From NCBI GenBank assembly GCA_018266255.1, contig JAFEAT010000018.1, positions 89,084 to 153,083 on the forward strand: a stretch of DNA of 64,000 bases. Direction: 5' to 3'. This DNA is from Cyanobacteria bacterium SZAS-4 (GTDB taxonomy: Bacteria; Cyanobacteriota; Vampirovibrionia; Obscuribacterales; Obscuribacteraceae). The first letter of the stretch is position 1; every line of letters begins with the position of its first letter. The position numbers and the translations under genes are program-made. Positions 19,037-27,078 of the stretch are shown here, in pieces. The notes under the pieces were generated by a model. The model was not told the DNA's origin. It worked only from the letters and a program-made list of their open reading frames with translations, and made no database searches.

Positions 19037-20710
19037 TCAGTCCCAACGTTGATCGATCGTTCCGTCTTTTAAGTGCCAAATACAATCAGCTGATAATTTT
19101 TCGAGGAAATATCGATCGTGGCTGACAACGATCAACGCTCCTTGATATGCACTTAACGCCTGCTCAAAACACTCAATAGTTTCCAGGTCGAGATGGTTGG
19201 TAGGTTCGTCCATAACCAGCAAATCCAGTTCAGAAGCCATGAAACTCGCGAGGATGAGTTTGGTCTGTTCGCCTCGACTGAGGACGCTAACGTTTTTGAA
19301 TACATCATTTTTTGCGAACTGAAATCTGTGCAGAAGAGTGCGGATATCGCCATCTGATTTGACACCATCTGATTTAAATCTATTGTGCACCATATTCGAT
19401 GCCTGGTCTGAATGTTTTGCAACCAGCAATTTGAAATATTCGAGAACAGTTTTCTCGCTGCTCTCAAATGCTTCGTGATTTTGCGGCAGATAGCCCACCC
19501 GCAGACCGGGCTTGCAGGTTAGCAAACCAGCACTGGGATTCAGCTGCTCGACGATGAGTTTCAGCAATGTCGACTTGCCGCTTCCATTGTCACCAGTAAT
19601 TGCGATGCGCGCGGAACCCACGACGACAAAACTCAAATCACGCAGAATAAGTTTATGGTCGCTCTCGAATCTCACATCACGCGCTTCAAGCAAATTGCTT
19701 GCATACTGAAGATTTCCGGCTAACGAAAACTTCGGACGTTCAGAGAACCTCGGGCTGTCTATCTTTTCCAGCTCGATAATCCTTATTAGCCGTGCCTCTT
19801 GCGCTTTGGCTTTGGCTGCAACTTTTTTAGAACGCCCGCGCAGGTAATCATTTTGTGTGCTCTTCTCTGTAGCCAGCGCTTGGTCTTTAACGGCGCGAAT
19901 ATCTTCCGTCAATCGCTTGATTTTGATTTGTTGCTCTTTGAATTGCCGGAACTGTCGCTCTTCATCCTGCTTCTTTCGTTCTTTGTACCAGCTGTAATTT
20001 CCTGAGTAGCTAGTGATGCGACTGTTTAAATGATCGATTTCAAGCGTGCGAGTCGTGACGCGGTCGAGAAACATTCGGTCGTGTGAAATGACTATGCATG
20101 CCGATGTTGTTTGCCTTATGCTCTGTTCTAGCCATTCCCTGCCTGTTCTATCTAAATTGTTTGTCGGCTCGTCGAGCAACATCACGTCCGCTTTTGTGAG
20201 AAGAAGACGCGCTAAAGCAACTTTTGTTTTCTCGCCACCACTGAGTGAGTTGATGTTACGCTTCAGTTCAATTGTGGGAACATTCAAGGCGCTTAAAGCT
20301 TCCTCCAGATGTTCTTCAACCAAGTAACCTCCGCTTTGTTCGAATTTATCGAACACTTCTGCATAGCGCGCCGAGCACCATTCGCCTTGTTCATAGTTCT
20401 GTAGCTGGTGTTCGACCTCGGAAAGTTCACGTCGTGCGTCATACCAATCTTGCGCAAGATAGGTTCCGACATTTATTTCTCCAACATCGTCCATGTGCTG
20501 TGGAAGGTAAGTAATCGATGGCTTGCCATGGGTGTAAACATGCCCATTGTCGGCGTCCTGAATACCGGCGATGATTTTCAACAGCGTAGATTTGCCGCTG
20601 CCGTTAGCGCCCACGACACCAACCTTTTCTCCGTAACCGATTTCTAAATCGACTTCGTCAAACAGCAAAGTTTCGCCGAAGTATTTGCAAATTTTTGATA
20701 ATCGCAGCAT
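19037..20710 (-). CDS. ABC-F family ATPase (ribosome-associated)
   Basis: It has 557 residues with two ABC cassettes in tandem and no membrane domain. The first has GANGSGKST (34-42), signature LSGGEKTKV and LLDEPTNNLD. The second has GDNGSGKST, signature LSRGEQTKL and LVMDEPTNHLD. A charged linker of about 80 residues between them (KERKKQDEERQFRQFKEQQ...) is the P-site tRNA interaction motif region. ABC-F proteins act on the ribosome, either as translation factors or as antibiotic-protection proteins; the sequence alone does not say which. ATG 20710 is chosen from AGGAGA 6-7 bases upstream. A 490-base upstream gap with hairpins suggests leader control. Confidence 0.92.
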   Translation of the reverse strand: MLRLSKICKYFGETLLFDEVDLEIGYGEKVGVVGANGSGKSTLLKIIAGIQDADNGHVYTHGKPSITYLPQHMDDVGEINVGTYLAQDWYDARRELSEVEHQLQNYEQGEWCSARYAEVFDKFEQSGGYLVEEHLEEALSALNVPTIELKRNINSLSGGEKTKVALARLLLTKADVMLLDEPTNNLDRTGREWLEQSIRQTTSACIVISHDRMFLDRVTTRTLEIDHLNSRITSYSGNYSWYKERKKQDEERQFRQFKEQQIKIKRLTEDIRAVKDQALATEKSTQNDYLRGRSKKVAAKAKAQEARLIRIIELEKIDSPRFSERPKFSLAGNLQYASNLLEARDVRFESDHKLILRDLSFVVVGSARIAITGDNGSGKSTLLKLIVEQLNPSAGLLTCKPGLRVGYLPQNHEAFESSEKTVLEYFKLLVAKHSDQASNMVHNRFKSDGVKSDGDIRTLLHRFQFAKNDVFKNVSVLSRGEQTKLILASFMASELDLLVMDEPTNHLDLETIECFEQALSAYQGALIVVSHDRYFLEKLSADCIWHLKDGTIDQRWD

Positions 20711-21202
20711 AAAAATTCTCCTGTTGCCGAATGTTGGCTCGGGATGGCGAGCTGATCTGTCACCGTTGGCGGTGTCAAAGCATCTGCAAGCAAATGTTCT
20801 AAAACCATCCAACAGCAAGGATGCGAATGCACTTGCGCGTTCGATGTTTCGGCTAACTAATGGGCTCAGCTGTGCTGATTCCCAAAAGCTGTATGTGCAA
20901 AGTAATTCTATGAATGACTATAGACACATGACACAAAACAATGACGCGACAGGCCAGACCGATTCACTTCAACCAAAGTGAACTATTTCCTGAAACCTGC
21001 TTAGCGACTTGCTTTATCTATCATTGTCGTTTGACCTTCGTGAAGAGAACTGGCGACCGCCAGCACAACTTTATGACTTAGAAATTCAATATACCTCAAC
21101 GCATCTTGGAAGTCAAAATGCGCAGTTTAAATTCGAGCTGTTATTTTGCCAATCAAACTCTCCATTTGCAATTCAAGCACGCATTTGGCCAGAACCAGCG
21201 TC
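20711..21202 (-). promoter_or_regulatory. Long untranslated leader region of the ABC-F gene
   Basis: 492 bases have no convincing gene. Near the ABC-F start, two hairpins lie directly before the ribosome-binding site: GCTCG/CGAGC at 20737-20752 and CACCG/CGGTG at 20761-20774. A third, TTCACTT/AAGTGAA, is at 20963-20982. ABC-F resistance genes are often controlled by ribosome-mediated attenuation, and this layout would fit. No leader peptide could be assigned with confidence. Confidence 0.35.
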
Positions 21203-21451
21203 TCAATTCGCTAGAAACGTTTCGTAGAGCCACATCCAAATAACGGCAAGAATCGCTCCAGCTGAAGCATGATAGAAGCCCATGAAGATTTCGTCTCGAT
21301 AAGCTTCAACTGTCGCCACCTGTTCGACCTGAGCCCAGTGCATTGCCAGCCAGATTAGAAATGTCACGAAAAATCCAAGAGAAAAGGAGTTGACCGTCAT
21401 GGCTAACGCATCTTCTTTCGTTAACTGCGGTTTGTCAGGGTCCGGATACAT
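21203..21451 (-). CDS. Small two-helix membrane protein
   Basis: Not recognised. It has 82 residues: a polar N-terminus (MYPDPDKPQLTKED), one transmembrane helix at about 22-44 (SFSLGFFVTFLIWLAMHW) and another at about 60-80 (ASAGAILAVIWMWLYETF). It begins 24 bases after the stop of the flavoprotein gene in the same direction, so the two are probably one transcript. It could be a membrane partner of that flavoprotein, but nothing in the sequence proves it. Confidence 0.6.
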   Translation of the reverse strand: MYPDPDKPQLTKEDALAMTVNSFSLGFFVTFLIWLAMHWAQVEQVATVEAYRDEIFMGFYHASAGAILAVIWMWLYETFLAN

Positions 21452-21475
21452 TCCGCTGGTCGCTTCGGATGCGGG

Positions 21476-22918
21476 TTAAACTGTGGCGGTAGCAGCAGGG
21501 GCTACTTTCACGGTTTCTTTCACTTTCTGGCGCACGCCCTCACCTGCAAGCAATCCGCTGCTTGCGGCCTGACCTACACCGCGTGTCCAGCTGCTCGAAT
21601 CGCCAATGATGAACAAGTTTGGAATTGTTGTTTCCATATTCTTGTTGACGGTAATCGAATCAGGATAACTCTTGCATTCCGGTGCGTAGAGCAATGTGGA
21701 ATCATCGGCCACACCAGGGCAAATCTTGTTGAGCGCGTCGAGATATTCGACGATACCTTCCAAGATGCGATGCGGATAGGCTAGTGAAATATCTCCACAT
21801 TCAGCCTCTAGTGTCGGTTTGATCAAATTATTGGTTGTTGATTTAGTTCTTCGTCCTGCACGAAGATCTCCTAATCTTTGAATCAACGGTCCACCACCCG
21901 CTAGCATGTTAGCGATCTTTGCGATCGTCTGCGAATACAATTGCGGATCTTTGAACGGTCTCGTGAAGGTTTTTGATACCAGAACTGCGAAGTTGTTGTT
22001 CTCTGACTTCTCGTACATTTTCGAGTGTCCGTTGACCAAAACGTAATCGCGATGGTTTTCGGGTGTGACGAATCCCTTTGGATTGGAACAGAAGTTGCGC
22101 ACGACGTCGTTTGATTGTTTGCTTCGATAATATAGCTTGGGTTCGTAGAAGCGTTTATCTACTTCTTCGGTGAAGAAACAGCTCGTTTCCACGCGCACGC
22201 CGATGTCGACCTGCCCTGGATAAATATCTAGCTGTTTATAGAATTCTTGCTGCGTCAACCACGTTGCGCCACCACGACCGACAGACAAAATGCAGAAGTC
22301 GAATGTATCTTGCGCTTCGTCTTCTCCGGGTTTGCGATATCTCGAATGTTGAACTAAGAATTTCTCGCCTTTGCGCGCGACTGAGTCAACTTTAGTGTCC
22401 CAGTGGAAATGTATGTTCGGTCCGTTATCGATGATTTCGTCGAGAATGCTTGAATTGATCGCTGGCGCATTGTCGGACCCGCAGTGGAGCAGTTCTTGAT
22501 AGTGGTAGACCATACCCGCCATCGTCGCTTTCTTTTTGATCCACTCTAAGTCGTCGCCGTTCGGACTGACGACCGGAATTTCGCATGGTGCATGGTCGAG
22601 AATAGTCTTTCGAATTGTGTCCAGGCGCTTCTGCAATTCCTGCTGTCCGATCAGGTCATAAAGGCGACCGCCGATGACCGGTGACGCGGATAAAATCACT
22701 TTGAAGTCGTTCCAGCTGCCTGCCGATTGCCCCGGCGCGCAATAGCTGCATGCTTTCGGAGGGCAAACAGTCAGCTTGCCCTGGTCGATGGGGCAGGCAT
22801 ATCGCTTCTCGTAGACTGGTCCGACGTCGAAAACGTGTACTTCAACGTCGGCTCCCGCTAATTCCTTTAACGCAAAGAGACCTGACGCACCCAAACCTAC
22901 AAGAGCTAGTTTTTGCAT
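21476..22918 (-). CDS. FAD-dependent dehydrogenase-like protein (COG2509-type)
   Basis: It has 480 residues. The N-terminal Rossmann fold has GLGASGLFALKEL and an acidic strand end (VHVFDVG). A cysteine-containing PPKACSYCAPG block follows, then GGRLYDLIGQQEL, which matches the uncharacterised FAD-dependent dehydrogenases of COG2509. ILSVGRGGATWL and the C-terminal IIGDSSSWTRGVGQAASSG complete the FAD-binding fold. The common GGAGAFSDGKL segment of the family is replaced by GSWNDFKVIL, so this is a divergent member. Substrate unknown. Followed in the operon by a small two-helix membrane protein. Confidence 0.8.
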   Translation of the reverse strand: MQKLALVGLGASGLFALKELAGADVEVHVFDVGPVYEKRYACPIDQGKLTVCPPKACSYCAPGQSAGSWNDFKVILSASPVIGGRLYDLIGQQELQKRLDTIRKTILDHAPCEIPVVSPNGDDLEWIKKKATMAGMVYHYQELLHCGSDNAPAINSSILDEIIDNGPNIHFHWDTKVDSVARKGEKFLVQHSRYRKPGEDEAQDTFDFCILSVGRGGATWLTQQEFYKQLDIYPGQVDIGVRVETSCFFTEEVDKRFYEPKLYYRSKQSNDVVRNFCSNPKGFVTPENHRDYVLVNGHSKMYEKSENNNFAVLVSKTFTRPFKDPQLYSQTIAKIANMLAGGGPLIQRLGDLRAGRRTKSTTNNLIKPTLEAECGDISLAYPHRILEGIVEYLDALNKICPGVADDSTLLYAPECKSYPDSITVNKNMETTIPNLFIIGDSSSWTRGVGQAASSGLLAGEGVRQKVKETVKVAPAATATV

Positions 22919-23329
22919 TACCTCTTACTTTTGACTGTTAGTCGAAACTAATTTAACTTCAAGACCTGACTGGCGCCCAGCGCTCTGACATTGAGAGGCA
23001 TTTGTGGCGCATTTATCAATATAACATCGATTAGCGGCTTTGAAGCCGTTTTCTGGGAAAACTAAACGAATCTCAACGTCGGGTAAGCTCGCATTAGCCG
23101 CGTCTCACGGGCTTTACGGCTTAAGAGCTCCCCTGCTCACGGTAATTTCACAGCAGTTTGATATCGTGCGTGGTGGCATTACCTAGTGCTGAATCGCAAA
23201 TTTGCTGCTTGTTTGCATGTGGCATTTGAATTTCAAAATAAGTCTTGCAACAAATTAGATGGCGCTGGGTAGTCAATGATTTCTGGTCTGTACAATACGC
23301 TCTGCTATCATTCGACTGATTAGAATGAT
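22919..23329. other. Divergent intergenic region between flavoprotein and amylomaltase genes
   Basis: About 410 bases without a convincing gene. It must hold both divergent promoters, but no clear -35/-10 pair could be fixed. A perfect inverted repeat CGGCTT-tg-AAGCCG followed by GTTTTC lies at 23035-23048. A minus-strand open frame overlapping the start of the amylomaltase gene looks like a shadow. Confidence 0.4.
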
Positions 23330-25408
23330 TTGACTCACTTAAATGATTCATCGTTCTCAGTTCCAATGTCCTCAAAACGTCCGATATCCTCAAACGTTCC
23401 AATGTCGTCAAACACCTCGCAGCCCAAAACAGAGTCTCAAGGTTTCGTGTCGAAACCAAAGCAGAAACCTGGACACAAGACTTACTGCCCCGTGCAGCTT
23501 GATGTACAAGAAGCTCTATCTTTGCTTGGAACAGATCGTCTTGTTCTCGCGATTCACGATCAAAGTTTTCCAAGTGCGGCAGATGAAGAAGTAGGCAGAG
23601 GATCTGCCTACACAGATGGTGGCACCAAATTCATTCACTTCGTACGTTCGTTGGGTTTTACTGGAATACAATTTGGCCCACAAGGAAAGACGTCCCAAGG
23701 AAATCCATCACCTTATGATGGAACGCTTTTTTCCAAGAGCGAATTGTCGATATCGCTGAAAGCACTCGCGGAAGGTTCAGAATGGTGCGGCTTGTTGGAT
23801 ATGGCAACCGTGGCTGCGCTTGTTGCCGAATGCCCGGCGTCGAAACCGGAGACACAAGGTTGCTTCGACTATAAATATGCCTGGCATGCACAACAAGCAG
23901 CGTTGAGAAAAGCATTCACCAAATTTATGAATAGTGAGCGCGAAGTTCCTCAACTGTGGAATTCATTCAATGAGTGGACTGAGGCTCAACGCAGCCTCGG
24001 TGAAGACTGGTTGTTTCGTGATGCGATTTTCGAAGTGCTAACGATCGAGTATGGCACGGATGATTGGCGGCGTTGGTCAGATTTGGATAAACGACTTTTT
24101 GCGCCCGCACCTGGCGACGAGTCTGCAAGCCAAGCGCGAATAAGTGATTTGCGTGAACAGTGCGGCGACGAAATTCGATTTTATTTCTTCTGCCAATTCG
24201 TCGTTCATTTGCAACATACAGCATTGCAGCAGTTCGCAGCAGACATTGGTCTGCGCTTGTATGGTGATTTGCAAATCGGTTATTCGTCGTGTGACACCTG
24301 GAGTTGCAGACATTTATTTTTGGATGGTTACTTGATGGGTGCTCCACCGAGTAGAACCAATCCCGATGGTCAACCTTGGGGCTTCCCTGTCCTCGACCCG
24401 CGCCAATATTATGCCGGTGAGAACGAACCCGGACCCGCGCTGAGTCAATTTACAAGTCGAATTCGAAAAATGCTGCTCGAATTTGACGGCATTCGATTAG
24501 ATCATCCGCATGGTTTGGTCTGTCCATGGGTTTACGACAGCACTGCTGCCAATTCGCTACATGCGGTGCAGTCTGGTGCTCGATTATTTTCTTCGCCGGG
24601 GCTGCCAGAACATTCGGACTTGTCGAACTTTGCCATCGCTGAACGTGAACAACTTAATCCCGATCCGCAGACGCCGCGCTATGCAGACAATTGGGTTGTT
24701 GAATTGCGCGACGATCAAGTCAAACGTTTCTCGGTTCTGATAGATCTTGTCATCGACGTGATGGCTAAACAGGGATCACCCGCGTCTGACGTCGTGTGCG
24801 AAGTACTGAGCACCTGCCCGTATCCCTTACAGCGTGTGATGGAACGCCATGCGCTTGGACGTTTTAGAGTTACACAAAAGGCCAGTTTGACGAATACCGC
24901 TGACGGTTATCGAAGTGAAAATGCGCAACCTTCTGATTGGATCATGGTTGGAAATCACGATACAAAACCAGCATGGCGAATAGTGAACGAGTGGAAAAAG
25001 TCAGGCGAAATTGAAGCTCGTGCAAAATATTTGTCTGAACGGCTGGAACCAAATCCCGAGCTTAGAGCCGCTCTGGTTGCTGATCTGGTCGCAAGTCCGA
25101 ATCGACTCTGCGAAGCGATGTTTGCCGATCTTTTTGCCAGTCCAGCGCGCAATGTTTCAATTTTCTTTCCTGATTTGTTAGGAATGAGTGATGTGTACAA
25201 CGAGCCTGGCACCGTAAGTGATACCAATTGGTCGCTGCGTGTTCCTCACGATTACGAAGAGAAATATCACGAGCGTGTTAGCTGCGGTCAAGCTCTTTCG
25301 CTACCGCGTGCGCTGATAATGGCTCTGCATGCGCGATATCCAGAGCCTTCGCTCGAAATTCAAAATCTTATGGAGCGAATGCGTACTTTTTCTTTTCAGG
25401 CTGAATGA
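23330..25408 (+). CDS. malQ: 4-alpha-glucanotransferase (amylomaltase, GH77)
   Basis: Transfers alpha-1,4-glucan segments in glycogen/maltodextrin metabolism. The GH77 core is clear: HLQHTALQQFAADIGLRLYG, DLQIGYSSCDTW, GAPPSRTNPDGQPWG, the nucleophile region GIRLDHPHGL, an acid/base Glu in VVCEVLSTCPYPL and the third carboxylate in WIMVGNHDTKPAW. About 692 residues from the TTG at 23330. The first 45 residues are Ser/Thr-rich and poorly conserved in look, and in-frame ATGs at 23366 and 23402 are alternative starts, so the true N-terminus is unsure. The gene stands alone; its 3' end overlaps an antisense LRR relic. Confidence 0.88.
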   Translation: MTHLNDSSFSVPMSSKRPISSNVPMSSNTSQPKTESQGFVSKPKQKPGHKTYCPVQLDVQEALSLLGTDRLVLAIHDQSFPSAADEEVGRGSAYTDGGTKFIHFVRSLGFTGIQFGPQGKTSQGNPSPYDGTLFSKSELSISLKALAEGSEWCGLLDMATVAALVAECPASKPETQGCFDYKYAWHAQQAALRKAFTKFMNSEREVPQLWNSFNEWTEAQRSLGEDWLFRDAIFEVLTIEYGTDDWRRWSDLDKRLFAPAPGDESASQARISDLREQCGDEIRFYFFCQFVVHLQHTALQQFAADIGLRLYGDLQIGYSSCDTWSCRHLFLDGYLMGAPPSRTNPDGQPWGFPVLDPRQYYAGENEPGPALSQFTSRIRKMLLEFDGIRLDHPHGLVCPWVYDSTAANSLHAVQSGARLFSSPGLPEHSDLSNFAIAEREQLNPDPQTPRYADNWVVELRDDQVKRFSVLIDLVIDVMAKQGSPASDVVCEVLSTCPYPLQRVMERHALGRFRVTQKASLTNTADGYRSENAQPSDWIMVGNHDTKPAWRIVNEWKKSGEIEARAKYLSERLEPNPELRAALVADLVASPNRLCEAMFADLFASPARNVSIFFPDLLGMSDVYNEPGTVSDTNWSLRVPHDYEEKYHERVSCGQALSLPRALIMALHARYPEPSLEIQNLMERMRTFSFQAE

Positions 25409-25508
25409 TTTTGCACTGGGGCATCGCTGCCTTGAATTTCTCTAGTTCTGCTTGACTCAAGTGATTGCCGAACACCTGTAGGTGGCTCAGGTGCTTGAGA
25501 TTTGTTAG
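25371..25508 (-). pseudogene. Relic of a leucine-rich-repeat protein gene (3' end only)
   Basis: Directly after the TGA of the aldo/keto reductase gene the same frame stays open for 46 codons, to a TAA at 25368-25370. The product reads LTNLKHLSHLQVFGNHLSQA, then ELEKFKAAMPQCKII. That is the last repeat and cap of an LRR protein: compare the end of the intact LRR gene at 31827, where a leucine repeat is followed by LADTLPQCSI. No start or upstream repeats survive, so it looks like the tail of a gene cut off by a rearrangement that brought in the reductase gene. It overlaps the last 38 bases of malQ antisense. Confidence 0.6.
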
Positions 25509-26477
25509 TCAGGCAGGTGCTCCTGCGTAATCACTTGCTTCATTTAAGATTGCCAGGGCTGTTTTGTCTAGATCGAGTTTTGTGGAGGCAATCAATTCTT
25601 CCAGCTGCTTTTCGTTTGTTGCGCTTGCAATTGGAGCTGTTACAGTTGGTTGCGCCATCAACCAGGCCAGTGCCACCGCTGATGGTGTCGAGTCAGTCGC
25701 TTTCGCCACTTTCTCTAGTGCCGCCACGACTCGAAAGCCACGATCGTTTATGTATTTCTCGACGCGTGAACCGCGGTCGCTCTGCGCCATATCTTCTTTC
25801 TTTTTGTACTTGCCTGAAAGAAATCCGCTGGCGAGTGAAAAGTATCCGATCACTCCGATGTTCTCTTTCGCACACAATGGAGCAAGTTTCGTTTCGAACT
25901 CTTCGCGTTCCAACAAGTTGTATAGAGGCTGCAAACTTTCGTAGCGAGGAAGCTTCATTTCGGCGCTGAATTTTAGTGACTCATTCAATCGTTCTGGTGT
26001 GTAATTCGAAGCGCCGATAACACGCACTTTTCCTTGTTTGACCAAATCAGCATATGCAGTCAGTGTTTCTTCGACCGAAGTGGTTTCGTCGTCTTTGTGC
26101 GACTGATACAGATCGACGTAATCAGTTTTGAGACGCAACAACGACGCATCAATCGCTTTCGTTATATAGCTTTTGCGCAGACCGCTTTTGCCCGGTCCCA
26201 TCTCCATGCCCACTTTCGTCGCTAATATGACTTGATCTCGATTCTTTCTGTCTTTAAACCATTTGCCAATCAGCGTCTCGGATTCCCCGCCTTGATTGCC
26301 TGGCACCCATGTCGAATACATATCGGCTGTGTCTATAAAGTTGAGCCCAGCTTCGAGACAACGGTCGAGTAATTTGAACGATAGTTTTTCGTCTGTAACT
26401 GTCCAGCCGAACACATTTGCACCGAAGCACAATACTGAAACGTTGAGTTCGCTGTTGCCGAGCTTCTTTTGGCGCAT
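25509..26477 (-). CDS. Aldo/keto reductase
   Basis: A NAD(P)H-dependent oxidoreductase of the AKR fold, 322 residues. Visible are the N-terminal LGNSELNVSVLCFGAN strand, the catalytic Asp/Tyr in FIDTADMYSTWVPG, Lys in ILATKVGMEMG, and the His-type motif in DLYQSHKDD (Ser in place of the usual residue before His). The C-terminal IGVIGYFSLASGFLSGKYK and the cofactor loop PIASATNEKQLEEL complete the fold. GAGGA lies 7 bases ahead of the ATG. Substrate unknown. The gene is alone, and a relic LRR tail follows its stop in frame. Confidence 0.92.
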   Translation of the reverse strand: MRQKKLGNSELNVSVLCFGANVFGWTVTDEKLSFKLLDRCLEAGLNFIDTADMYSTWVPGNQGGESETLIGKWFKDRKNRDQVILATKVGMEMGPGKSGLRKSYITKAIDASLLRLKTDYVDLYQSHKDDETTSVEETLTAYADLVKQGKVRVIGASNYTPERLNESLKFSAEMKLPRYESLQPLYNLLEREEFETKLAPLCAKENIGVIGYFSLASGFLSGKYKKKEDMAQSDRGSRVEKYINDRGFRVVAALEKVAKATDSTPSAVALAWLMAQPTVTAPIASATNEKQLEELIASTKLDLDKTALAILNEASDYAGAPA

Positions 26478-27078
26478 CTGCTGTTCCTCGCTGAAGGCGG
26501 AGTGAAATAGTATTGAAAGTGGATTGAAATTGTAGCAGCCATGACCTGCTTATAATGCGCAAATAGCGCGTTTACCAGCCTCTCGGATGCTGATATTCAA
26601 GTCTTATAAAAGCGACTTTCACGCTTAATCTTAAACCTGCCAAAAATCCTTAGTTGAGGGATAGCTTTTCGTACAAAGTTTTGGTAGATCTAAGTAATGG
26701 AAGGTTTCGCATCCTTCCGGTTTAGGTCAATACGTTTGGAGGCATTCCTAGCGACCATCCTAAGCGAACAAAAAAATTCGAATTCATAAAACAACACCAG
26801 CGCACCAAGCTGGATGAACGACGTTTTAGGGCAGCTGCACGAACTTGTGGCTGCACTGTCGTTTTTGTATTTATATTCCAACTGTTCCTGTATAGCACCG
26901 CAGGCGGTGCAATGTCTTTCTGCGTATCGAGTCGAATTTAAGGTCCGCGATCACCGTAATTTATTCGTATGTGTCACTGACCTCGATGACGTGTTTTAGT
27001 GACATGCTAAACCCGTCATGTTCTAGATTAAGAGACCTATTTCGATTTAAAAGATCGGACCTCGAAGGCTGCTAAAAT
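26478..27078. other. Intergenic region before the M13 peptidase gene
   Basis: About 600 bases with no supported gene; short open frames on both strands have no ribosome-binding site and no coding look. One perfect hairpin, GCACCGC-ag-GCGGTGC, lies at 26895-26910. GTCACT and AGTGAC face each other at 26973 and 26998. The divergent promoters of the reductase and M13 genes must be here but cannot be placed. Confidence 0.4.

Noticed and set aside
20644..20832. Leader peptide for the ABC-F gene
   Set aside because: It overlaps the ABC-F start in another frame and shows no stalling motif or ribosome-binding site.
23148..23573. Minus-strand gene of 141 residues overlapping the malQ start
   Set aside because: No ribosome-binding site, composition unlike protein, and it overlaps the amylomaltase gene.
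26690..26999. Two short opposing open frames before the M13 gene
   Set aside because: They overlap each other, lack ribosome-binding sites and contain a hairpin; nothing supports a product.
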